41,114 nucleotides of DNA, taken from contig NZ_JBIIAW010000015.1 in assembly GCF_044239695.1 (NCBI RefSeq), forward strand, positions 1 to 41,114. Reading direction: 5' to 3'. Below, in pieces: positions 30,236 to 41,114 of the stretch. The translations under genes and the position numbers were made by a program. Under the pieces are notes generated by a model. That model made no database searches. It saw only the letters and a program-made list of their open reading frames with translations, and was not told the origin of the DNA. The stretch is from Pseudolysinimonas_A sp044239695. GTDB lineage: Bacteria; Actinomycetota; Actinomycetes; Actinomycetales; Microbacteriaceae. The stretch's first letter is position 1; every line of letters begins with the position of its first letter.

Positions 30236-32881
30236 TCAGTGCGCGGCTGCATCCCAGTTTGGCCCCGACCCGACCTGCACGTCGAGGGGGACGCTGAGAT
30301 CGGCCGCGTGCGCCATCCGATCGGTGACGATCGCGGTCACTTCCTCCAGCTCGGGAGCGACGACCTCGAGCACGAGCTCGTCGTGCACCTGCAACAGCAT
30401 CCGGGAGGCGAGTCCGCGCTGGCGGATGTCCGCGTCGATGCCGAGCATCGCGATCTTGATGACGTCGGCGGCCGAGCCCTGGATCGGCGAGTTGAGCGCC
30501 TGGCGTTCCGCGTTCTCGCGCAGCGTGCGGTTGGTGGAGGTGAGGTCGCCGAACGGGCGGCGGCGGCCGAAGAGGGTCGTCGTGAAGCCGTCGACCCGGG
30601 CCTGTTCGACGACCCCGCGCAGGTAGTCGCGCACCCCGCCGAACCGGGCCAGGTAGTCGGCGATCAGCTCGCGCGCCTCCGCGACTTCGATGCGCAGCTG
30701 CTTGCTCAGGCCGAACGGCGACAGCCCGTAGGCGAGTCCGTACGACATCGCCTTGACCTTGGTGCGCATCGTCGCGGTCACGTCGGCGGGGTCGACGCCG
30801 AAGACCCGGGCGCCGACGAAGCGATGCAGGTCTTCGCCGGAGTTGAAGGCCTCGATGAGCCCCTGGTCTTCCGACAGGTGCGCCATGATGCGCATCTCGA
30901 TCTGCGAGTAGTCGGCCGTGAGCAGGGTGTCGAAGCCCTCGCCCGGCACGAAGGCCGTACGAACCTCGCGCCCGACCTCGGTCTTGATCGGGATGTTCTG
31001 CAGATTCGGGTCATTGGAGGCCACCCGGCCGGTCGCCGACCCGGTCTGCTCGTAGGTGGTGTGCACGCGGCCATCGGGGCCGATCCCGCGCTGGAGGGTC
31101 TCGACGATCTGCCGGATCTTCGTCGCATCGCGGTGCTGCAGCAGCAGTCCGAGGAACGGATGCGGGTTGAGGTCCTGGAGGTCTTGCAGCGACTGGGCAT
31201 CGGTCGAGAAGCCGGTCTTGTTCGACCGGGTCTTCGGCATGCCGAGCTGCTCGAACAGCACCTCCTGCAACTGCTTCGGCGACCCGAGATTGATCTCCGT
31301 GCCGATCTCGGCGTACGCGGCTGCGGCGATCTCCGCGGCCTGCGCCCCGAGCCGTTCGTTCATACCGGCGAGCACGGGTGCCGACACCGTGATGCCCTGC
31401 ATTTCCATGCGGGCGAGGACCGGGCCGAGGGGTACCTCGATCTCGTGGAGCACGCGCGTCGAGCCGGCATCCAGTCGTCCGGCCAGCTCGCTCGCGAGCC
31501 GCCGCACGAACCAGGCCTCGCTCGCCGGGCTCAGCGCCTCGGTCTCGGGCACGAGCTGGTTGGGGTCGGGCTGCGGGAGGTTCTCGCCGAGGTAGTAGTA
31601 GACGAGCGAGGCGAGCGTCTCCGACTTCTGCGACGGCCGCAGCAGCCAGGCCTGAAGCGCGGGATCGAGGTCGACACCGCCGAGCTCGACTCCCGCGGTC
31701 GCGAGAGCCTTGCCCTGGCGCTTCGCGTCGTAGACGTGCTTCGGGCTCGAGCCGGCCAGGAACGCCTGCAGCACCTCGTCACCCCACGGCACCCAGGCCG
31801 AATTCGACTCCCCCGCGATCCCGACGCCCTCGATCGATCCGTTGACCACCGCCACGCGCACCCCGAGGGGGGCGGTGCCCCCCGCCGAATGCGTGTCGAG
31901 CCAGGCCTCCAGATCGATACCGGTGAGCGTCGCGACGGGTGGCAGGTCGCTCGTCGGGGCTCCGCCGTCGGTCAACTGCGCCCCGTCGGTGACCCCTTCG
32001 ATCTTCAGCAGCCGTTCGAGGAGCGCCTTGAACTGGAGGCGGCCGAACAACTCGCGCACGGCCTCGACATTCATCGGCTTGCGCGCGAAGTCGGCGGGCG
32101 CAAGCGGGAGGTCCATGTCGGTCACGAGGCGATTGAGCTTGCGGTTGCGGATGGCGCGGTCTCGCTGCTCGCGGAGGTAGCCGCCGACGACCCCGGTGAT
32201 CTCGTCCGCGTGCGCGAGCAGGTTGTCGACCGTGCCGTACTGCTGGATCCACTTGACGGCGGTCTTCTCGCCGACCTTGTCGATGCCGATCAGGTTGTCG
32301 CTCGTCTCGCCGACGAGGGCGGCGATCTCGGGATACTGCTCGGGTTCGATGCCGTACTTCTCGAACACCGCATCCCGGTCGTACCGCTTGAGCTCCGACA
32401 CGCCGCGCGCGTTCGGATACAGCAGCGTAATCTGGTCGTTCACCAGTTGGATCGTGTCGCGGTCGCCCGAGGTGACGAGCACGTCGAACCCCTCGGCCGC
32501 GCCCCGGGTGGCGAGGGTCGCGATGATGTCGTCGGCCTCGTAGTTGTCGACCTCGAGGGTCGGGATGTTCATCGCCGCGAGGGCCTCCTGCAGGAGCGGG
32601 ATCTGCCCCTTGAACTCCGACGGGGTCTCGCCGCGCGTGCCCTTGTACTCGGGATACTCCGCCGTGCGGAACGAGACGCGCGACTTGTCGAACGCGACGG
32701 CGAGGTGCGTTGGCCGCTCGTTCTGCAGCAGCAGGTTGAGCATCGAGAGGAACCCGTGGATGGCGTTCGTGTGCTGGCCGTCACGGGTGACGAAGGAGTC
32801 GACCGGGAGGGCGTAGAACGCCCGGAAGGCGAGCGAATGGCCGTCGATGAGCAGGAGCGTAGGCTTTTTCGAGTCCGGCAC
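30236..32881 (-). CDS. polA: DNA polymerase I
   Basis: Repair and Okazaki-fragment polymerase of 881 residues. The N-terminal 5' nuclease domain (to about residue 290) shows LLIDGHSLAFRAFYALP, DKSRVSFRTAEYPEYKG and VDNYEADDIIATLA. The middle 3'-5' exonuclease-like region lacks the acidic FDTE-type motif, so proofreading is probably lost, as in other actinobacterial PolA. The polymerase domain has motif A DYSQIEMRIMAHL, motif B KVKAMSYGLAYG and motif C LLQVHDELVLE. GTG 32881 lies seven bases after TAGGCT, suggesting leaderless initiation. Confidence 0.98.
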   Translation of the reverse strand: MPDSKKPTLLLIDGHSLAFRAFYALPVDSFVTRDGQHTNAIHGFLSMLNLLLQNERPTHLAVAFDKSRVSFRTAEYPEYKGTRGETPSEFKGQIPLLQEALAAMNIPTLEVDNYEADDIIATLATRGAAEGFDVLVTSGDRDTIQLVNDQITLLYPNARGVSELKRYDRDAVFEKYGIEPEQYPEIAALVGETSDNLIGIDKVGEKTAVKWIQQYGTVDNLLAHADEITGVVGGYLREQRDRAIRNRKLNRLVTDMDLPLAPADFARKPMNVEAVRELFGRLQFKALLERLLKIEGVTDGAQLTDGGAPTSDLPPVATLTGIDLEAWLDTHSAGGTAPLGVRVAVVNGSIEGVGIAGESNSAWVPWGDEVLQAFLAGSSPKHVYDAKRQGKALATAGVELGGVDLDPALQAWLLRPSQKSETLASLVYYYLGENLPQPDPNQLVPETEALSPASEAWFVRRLASELAGRLDAGSTRVLHEIEVPLGPVLARMEMQGITVSAPVLAGMNERLGAQAAEIAAAAYAEIGTEINLGSPKQLQEVLFEQLGMPKTRSNKTGFSTDAQSLQDLQDLNPHPFLGLLLQHRDATKIRQIVETLQRGIGPDGRVHTTYEQTGSATGRVASNDPNLQNIPIKTEVGREVRTAFVPGEGFDTLLTADYSQIEMRIMAHLSEDQGLIEAFNSGEDLHRFVGARVFGVDPADVTATMRTKVKAMSYGLAYGLSPFGLSKQLRIEVAEARELIADYLARFGGVRDYLRGVVEQARVDGFTTTLFGRRRPFGDLTSTNRTLRENAERQALNSPIQGSAADVIKIAMLGIDADIRQRGLASRMLLQVHDELVLEVVAPELEEVTAIVTDRMAHAADLSVPLDVQVGSGPNWDAAAH

Positions 32882-32888
32882 GCGCGTA

Positions 32889-32894
32889 AGCCTA
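32889..32894 (-). promoter_or_regulatory. Candidate -10 box for polA
   Basis: Minus-strand TAGGCT ends seven bases before the polA GTG. No Shine-Dalgarno fits between, and no good -35 box is seen. Confidence 0.45.
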
Positions 32895-32927
32895 GCCGCC
32901 GCATCCGACAGCCCTGGAGGGCCTCCC

Positions 32928-33353
32928 GTGACCCGTTACCCGGCCGATCTGCACCCCGATCTGCTCGCCCGATTCGCGAACGGCGGCGGCGCCCTGTCGC
33001 AGAAGATGGGCATCGAGTTCGACATCCTCGGCGCCGACTACTCCGTGGCGCGGATGCCCGTCGAGGGCAACACGCAGGTCGTCGGCATCCTGCACGGCGG
33101 AGCGCACGTCGTGCTCGGGGAGTCGCTCGGGTCGCTGTCGTCGGCGATCCACGGCGGTCCGGACCACATCGCCGTCGGCATCGAGATCAACGCCACCCAC
33201 TCGCGCTCCGTCGACAGCGGATGGGTCACCGGCACCTGCCGCGCGATCTCACTCGGACGCACGCTGTGCACGCACGAGATCCAGATCACGGATGCCGACG
33301 GCAACCGCCTCTCGACCGTGCGGATGACGAACTTCCTGAAGAAGATCCGCTGA
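32928..33353 (+). CDS. Hotdog-fold thioesterase (PaaI / DHNA-CoA thioesterase-like)
   Basis: The 141-residue acyl-CoA thioesterase-like protein has the hotdog segment GILHGGAHVVLGESLGSLSSA near residue 52 with the HGG motif and a downstream acidic residue, IEINATHSRSV, and the final strand VRMTNFLKK. Related proteins hydrolyse phenylacetyl-CoA intermediates or DHNA-CoA; the substrate here cannot be fixed. GTG 32928 is preceded by GGAGGG. The start is 46 bases from the divergent polA start and the stop is eight bases from the convergent pdtaR stop. Confidence 0.88.
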   Translation: MTRYPADLHPDLLARFANGGGALSQKMGIEFDILGADYSVARMPVEGNTQVVGILHGGAHVVLGESLGSLSSAIHGGPDHIAVGIEINATHSRSVDSGWVTGTCRAISLGRTLCTHEIQITDADGNRLSTVRMTNFLKKIR

Positions 33354-33361
33354 GCGGGTCC

Positions 33362-33967
33362 CTACTTCTTGGGCGCGAGCTGCTCGATGATCGCGACCGC
33401 GACGTCGTGCATGGTGAGGCGTCGGTCCATCGACGCCTTCTGAATCCAGCGGAACGCCTCCGGCTCCGACAGGCCCATCTTCTCGTTCAGCAGGCCCTTG
33501 GCCCGGTCGACGAGCTTGCGGGTCTCGAAGCGCTCCACCATGTCGGCGACCTCGGCCTCGAGGGTGACGATCTGCTGGTAGCGGCTGAGCGCGATCTCGA
33601 TGGCCGGCAGGAGGTCGTTCGGGGTGAAGGGCTTCACGACGTACGCCATCGCCCCCGCCTCGCTGGCGCGCTCGACGAGCTCTTTCTGGCTGAACGCCGT
33701 GAGCAGCACGACCGGGGCGATGTGGTTCTTGGCGAGCCGCTCGGCCGCGGAGATGCCGTCGAGCTTGGGCATCTTGACATCCATGACGACGAGGTCGGGC
33801 TTGAGCTCGGTCGCCAGGGCGACCGCCGCTTCGCCGTCGCCCGCCTCGCCGACGACGTCGAAGCCGTTGTCGCGCAGGATCTCGACGATGTCGAGGCGAA
33901 TCAGCGACTCGTCTTCGGCGACGACGACGCGTCGCGGCGCGCTCGGGGACTCCGTCTGATCACTCAC
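33362..33967 (-). CDS. pdtaR: ANTAR-domain response regulator (PdtaR type)
   Basis: Two-component response regulator acting on RNA. The 201-residue protein has a receiver domain (VVVAEDESLIRLDIVEIL, phosphoacceptor Asp63 in VVMDVKMPKLDG, conserved Lys in VVKPF) followed by a coiled linker and an ANTAR domain (KLVDRAKGLLNEKMGLSEPEAF), which binds paired hairpins and prevents termination. In mycobacteria PdtaR pairs with the kinase PdtaS, which is not in this window. GTG 33967 lies six bases after TAGGCT, predicting a leaderless mRNA. It is divergent from tRNA-Leu. Confidence 0.94.
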   Translation of the reverse strand: MSDQTESPSAPRRVVVAEDESLIRLDIVEILRDNGFDVVGEAGDGEAAVALATELKPDLVVMDVKMPKLDGISAAERLAKNHIAPVVLLTAFSQKELVERASEAGAMAYVVKPFTPNDLLPAIEIALSRYQQIVTLEAEVADMVERFETRKLVDRAKGLLNEKMGLSEPEAFRWIQKASMDRRLTMHDVAVAIIEQLAPKK

Positions 33968-33973
33968 GGACCG

Positions 33974-33988
33974 AGCCTACGGTACGTT
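33974..33988. promoter_or_regulatory. Divergent -10 boxes, pdtaR / tRNA-Leu
   Basis: Minus-strand TAGGCT (33979-33974) is six bases before the pdtaR GTG. Plus-strand TACGTT (33983-33988) lies 32 bases before the mature tRNA-Leu, giving a 5' leader of about 25 bases for processing. Only three bases separate the boxes, so the promoters must compete or cooperate. Confidence 0.45.
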
Positions 33989-34020
33989 GAGGACGTGCCG
34001 CGCGGCGTGTCCGCGGGTAC

Positions 34021-34103
34021 GCCGGATTGGCGGAATGGCAGACGCGACCGACTCAAAATCGGTTGTCCGAGAGGGCATGTGGGTTCGAGTCCCACATCCG
34101 GTA
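34021..34103 (+). tRNA. tRNA-Leu (anticodon CAA)
   Basis: An 83-base type II tRNA with long variable arm. The 5' GCCGGAT pairs with 3' ATCCGGT (the first pair is G-U), the anticodon stem GACCGA/TCGGTT encloses CTCAAAA with CAA at 34054-34056 reading UUG, and the T loop is GGTTCGAGTC. The discriminator is A34103; the following bases are CCT, so CCA is not encoded. Confidence 0.97.
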
Positions 34104-34128
34104 CCTGCGCGAGGCGAACGAAACGTGT

Positions 34129-34154
34129 CGTGACCCGGGAGTGAATCCCGACGA
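34129..34154 (+). terminator. Hairpin after tRNA-Leu
   Basis: CGGGA (34136-34140) and TCCCG (34146-34150) enclose a five-base loop, with outer TCGT/ACGA pairing across a bulge. It may end the tRNA transcript before the DUF2255 gene; no T run follows, so support is modest. Confidence 0.35.
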
Positions 34155-34172
34155 GACGGCGTTGCGTTCTCC

Positions 34173-34595
34173 ATGAGCGACTTCACGCGGCTGGCCGAGC
34201 ACCTCGGCGCGACCGACACGGTGACCATCATCACGACCCGTCCGAACGGCGACGAGGTGGCCACGCCGATCTGGTCGACCGCCGTCGACGGCATCCCCTA
34301 CGTGCGCGCCGCCTACGGTCCGCGCACCTCCTGGTATCTCCGGGCCCGGTCGGGCCGGCCGGTGGCGTTCACGACGACCGACGGCCGCGGCGCCGAGCGG
34401 GATGCCGTCGCGGCGCTCGCAGATCCCCGGGTCGGGGTGTCGGTCGTACATCTCGCGCCCGACGCCGCCGAACAGGACGCGGTGGATGAGGCGTTCCGAG
34501 CCAAGTACGCGCACAGCCCGTACGTCGAGTCGGTCGCGGCGGCCCCGGTGCGCGCGCTCACGCTGAGGATCGCGGCGTCACTTTCGGACGCATGA
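34173..34595 (+). CDS. DUF2255 family protein
   Basis: A 140-residue soluble protein resembling the DUF2255 family, small split-barrel proteins of unknown function related to flavin-binding families. Recognisable segments are ITTRPNGDEVATPIW near residue 20, PYVRAAYGPRTSWYLRA near residue 42, and DEAFRAKYAHSPYVESV near residue 105. There is no clear Shine-Dalgarno before ATG 34173 and no -10 box at leaderless distance, so it may be read from the tRNA promoter. It converges on the DUF1653 gene. Confidence 0.78.
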   Translation: MSDFTRLAEHLGATDTVTIITTRPNGDEVATPIWSTAVDGIPYVRAAYGPRTSWYLRARSGRPVAFTTTDGRGAERDAVAALADPRVGVSVVHLAPDAAEQDAVDEAFRAKYAHSPYVESVAAAPVRALTLRIAASLSDA

Positions 34596-34610
34596 CGGTC
34601 ATCATGACCG
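34596..34610. other. 15-bp near-perfect palindrome after the DUF2255 gene
   Basis: CGGTCAT and ATGACCG flank a single C directly after the TGA stop. The spacing is too tight for a normal RNA hairpin, so it is more like a protein-binding site, or the base of a terminator together with CTGAG/CTCAG at 34626-34639. No gene starts nearby. Confidence 0.3.
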
Positions 34611-34635
34611 CGGGCATCCGGTCTCCTGAGGACCC

Positions 34636-34869
34636 TCAGCCCGCCGGCGTGATCGGCGCGAAGCGGGGGCCTGAGTACCCGTCGCGCTCGACATGCTCCG
34701 CCCACATCGCCGCGGGCCGCACCCAGAGCCGTTCGTCGCCCTCGCGGGAGTAGACGACGAACGGCTCCTCGGATTCGCTGTGCGCCGCCATCCCGACGAC
34801 GACGTAGACCGCGCCCTTGAAGTGCCGGTAGCGACCGGGCGCGATCGCGACGGGCTCGGGGTCAGTCAG
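34636..34869 (-). CDS. DUF1653 family protein, probable CTG start
   Basis: A 77-residue reading frame whose centre matches the DUF1653 family: GRYRHFKG near residue 12, HSESEEPFVVYSR near residue 30, and LWVRPAAMW near residue 49. The family function is unknown to me. No in-frame ATG, GTG or TTG exists between the upstream in-frame stop at 34980 and the GRYRHFKG segment. The CTG at 34869 is the best start: GGGGAAG lies four bases upstream and the CTG overlaps the pyk stop, suggesting translational coupling. An internal ATG would remove the conserved N-terminus. It directly follows pyk on the same strand. Confidence 0.72.
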   Translation of the reverse strand: MTDPEPVAIAPGRYRHFKGAVYVVVGMAAHSESEEPFVVYSREGDERLWVRPAAMWAEHVERDGYSGPRFAPITPAG

Positions 34870-36319
34870 CGTGCTTCCCCGACTCCCAGACCGGACGCTT
34901 GGGCTTGAGCGCCGACCCGACGACGTGCACGCGCATGTCGTTGGTCGAGCCGGGGATCCCGGGAGGGGATCCCGAAATCACGACGACCTTGTCGCCCTCC
35001 TCCGCGAGACCCTCGTCGAGCAGCACCGTGTCAACCTGGGCGTACATCGCGTCGGTGTGGTCGACGCGCTCGACGAGGAACGACTCGATGCCCCAGGTGA
35101 GCGCCATCCGGCGGCGGATCGCCTCGTCGGGCGTGAACGCCTTCATCGGGATGCGGAAGCGGAGCCGCGACATGCGCCGGGCGGAGTCCCCCGACTCGGT
35201 GAAGACGCAGACGTACTTGGCATCCACGAAATCGGCGACCTCTGCCGCGGCGAGGGTGATCGCGCCGCCCTGCGTGCGCGGCTTGGTGCCGAGCGGGGGG
35301 ATGCGCTCGAGGCCGTGGTCTTCCGTCGATGCGACGATGCGCGCCATCGTCTGCACGGTGACGACCGGGTACGTGCCGACGCTGGTCTCGCCCGAGAGCA
35401 TGACCGCGTCGGCGCCGTCGAGCACCGCGTTGGCGACGTCGGAGGCCTCGGCGCGGGTCGGCACCGGGTTGTCGGTCATCGACTCGAGCATCTGCGTGGC
35501 GACGATGACCGGCTTTGCCATGCGGCGCGAGAGCTCGATCGTGCGCTTCTGCACGATCGGCACCGCTTCGAGGGGCAGTTCGACGGCGAGGTCGCCGCGC
35601 GCGACCATGATGCCGTCGAAGGCGTCGATGATCTCCTCGAGGTTGTCGACCGCCTGCGGCTTCTCGATCTTCGCGATGACCGGGACGCGACGCCCCTCCT
35701 CCGCCATGATCTCGTGAACCCGCGTGACGTCCGCCGCGTTGCGCACGAACGACAGCGCGATGTAGTCGGCACCGAGCTTGAGACCCCAGCGGAGGTCCTC
35801 CTCGTCCTTCTCGGAGAGGGCGGGCACGTTGACCGCGACACCGGGCAGGTTGATGCCCTTGTTGTTGGACACGGCACCGGCGACGACGCACCTGGTCACG
35901 ACGCGGACGCCGTCGGTCGAGACCACCTCGACCTTGACCTTGCCGTCATCGATCAGCAGGAAGTCGCCGGCCGAGACATCCCCCGGAAGGCCCTTGAACG
36001 TCGTGCCGACGAGATCCTTCGTGCCGAGCACGTCCTCGGTCGTGATGGTCAGGATGTCTCCGACCTCGAGATGGTGCGGCCCGTCGGCGAACTTGCCGAG
36101 GCGGATCTTCGGACCCTGCAGGTCGACGAGCACGGCGACCGGGACCTTCAGGTCATCGGCGGCCTTGCGCACGTTCGCGTAGACCTCGTTGTGCACCTCG
36201 TAGGTGCCGTGGCTGAGGTTCATCCGGGCGACGTTGACGCCCGCTTCGATGATCGCTCGGAGGGCTTCGTAGCTGGATGTCGCAGGCCCGAGGGTCGCGA
36301 TGATCTTGGCTCTTCTCAT
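34862..36319 (-). CDS. pyk: Pyruvate kinase
   Basis: Final ATP-forming step of glycolysis, phosphoenolpyruvate to pyruvate. The 485-residue product has IATLGPATSS near the N-terminus, ARMNLSHGTYEVH, the phosphate/K+ region VLVDLQGPKIRLG, the signature VIAKIEKPQAVDNL with catalytic Lys and Glu near residue 223, and MVARGDLAVELP. A C-terminal regulatory domain is present (AKYVCVFTESGDSARRMSR). ATG 36319 follows a G-poor, C/A-rich leader like that of gap. Its end overlaps the DUF1653 gene. Confidence 0.97.
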   Translation of the reverse strand: MRRAKIIATLGPATSSYEALRAIIEAGVNVARMNLSHGTYEVHNEVYANVRKAADDLKVPVAVLVDLQGPKIRLGKFADGPHHLEVGDILTITTEDVLGTKDLVGTTFKGLPGDVSAGDFLLIDDGKVKVEVVSTDGVRVVTRCVVAGAVSNNKGINLPGVAVNVPALSEKDEEDLRWGLKLGADYIALSFVRNAADVTRVHEIMAEEGRRVPVIAKIEKPQAVDNLEEIIDAFDGIMVARGDLAVELPLEAVPIVQKRTIELSRRMAKPVIVATQMLESMTDNPVPTRAEASDVANAVLDGADAVMLSGETSVGTYPVVTVQTMARIVASTEDHGLERIPPLGTKPRTQGGAITLAAAEVADFVDAKYVCVFTESGDSARRMSRLRFRIPMKAFTPDEAIRRRMALTWGIESFLVERVDHTDAMYAQVDTVLLDEGLAEEGDKVVVISGSPPGIPGSTNDMRVHVVGSALKPKRPVWESGKHAD

Positions 36320-36380
36320 GGGGTGGCGGTGTTCTCTCTTGCTGGTGGCGGTGGAAAAGCGAACGATTGAACGGCAGTGG

Positions 36381-41114
<4,734 letters not shown>

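Noticed and set aside
30221..34144. A plus-strand open frame of 1,307 codons antisense to polA
   Set aside because: It is rich in Arg, Asp, Glu, Leu and Val with no domain, and mirrors the GC-rich third positions of polA and pdtaR on the other strand; it also crosses the tRNA-Leu gene.

Overview
The window is high-GC actinobacterial chromosome, roughly 70% G+C by eye. Many starts are GTG, Asp/Glu codons mostly end in C/G, and RbpA, WhiA, OpcA and an ANTAR regulator of the PdtaR type are all present. Protein sequences and gene order look like Microbacteriaceae, most likely Microbacterium or a close relative; this is inference from family resemblance, not a search. No phage, insertion sequence, CRISPR array or recognisable defence locus is visible. 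Almost everything is housekeeping, and no intergenic stretch exceeds about 160 bases.

Layout. (1) 1-719, minus: the end of ctaB (heme O synthase). (2) 872-8918, plus: a pentose-phosphate/glycolysis operon tkt-tal-pgi-zwf-opcA-pgl; the last five genes overlap stop-to-start by 4 bases. (3) 13370-8938, minus: sodA, then gap-pgk-tpiA-secG-rbpA (lower glycolysis, Sec translocon, RNA polymerase-binding protein). (4) 22904-13431, minus: coaE-uvrB-uvrA-uvrC-rapZ-whiA (CoA synthesis, nucleotide excision repair, regulators). (5) 22922-25117: a DUF4126 membrane protein (+) facing rpsA (-) across a perfect 16-bp stem terminator. (6) 25241-30194: a less conserved block with a nucleoside deaminase, an LPXTG-anchored ice-binding-like (DUF3494) surface protein with a structured leader, a TIGR01777 epimerase, a DUF885 protein and HPr. 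(7) 30236-36319: polA, a hotdog thioesterase, pdtaR, tRNA-Leu(CAA), a DUF2255 protein, a DUF1653 protein lacking an ordinary start codon, and pyk. (8) 36381-41114: gltD and a 5'-truncated gltB.

How it works together. Segments 2, 3 and pyk supply much of central carbon metabolism: glucose-6-phosphate can go through Pgi, or through Zwf (with OpcA) and Pgl into the pentose pathway, return through Tkt/Tal, and pass through TpiA-Gap-Pgk-Pyk. 6-phosphogluconate dehydrogenase is not in the window. From memory, pyk, pdtaR, polA, rpsA, coaE, uvrB and uvrA occur in this order in Mycobacterium tuberculosis, so the 25.2-30.2 kb block looks inserted into a conserved backbone.

The most interesting signals are regulatory. 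At least nine genes have a TAnnnT -10-like hexamer ending only 6-7 bases before the start codon, which predicts leaderless mRNAs. The clearest case is a palindromic TATCGTAT that would drive coaE and the DUF4126 gene in opposite directions, both leaderless, with predicted starts exactly 18 bp apart. A second overlapping pair serves rpsA and the deaminase. Other points are a probable CTG start for the DUF1653 gene, a 14-bp element shared by the sodA and uvrA promoters, and the absence of yvcK between rapZ and whiA. I found no convincing new multi-gene system.
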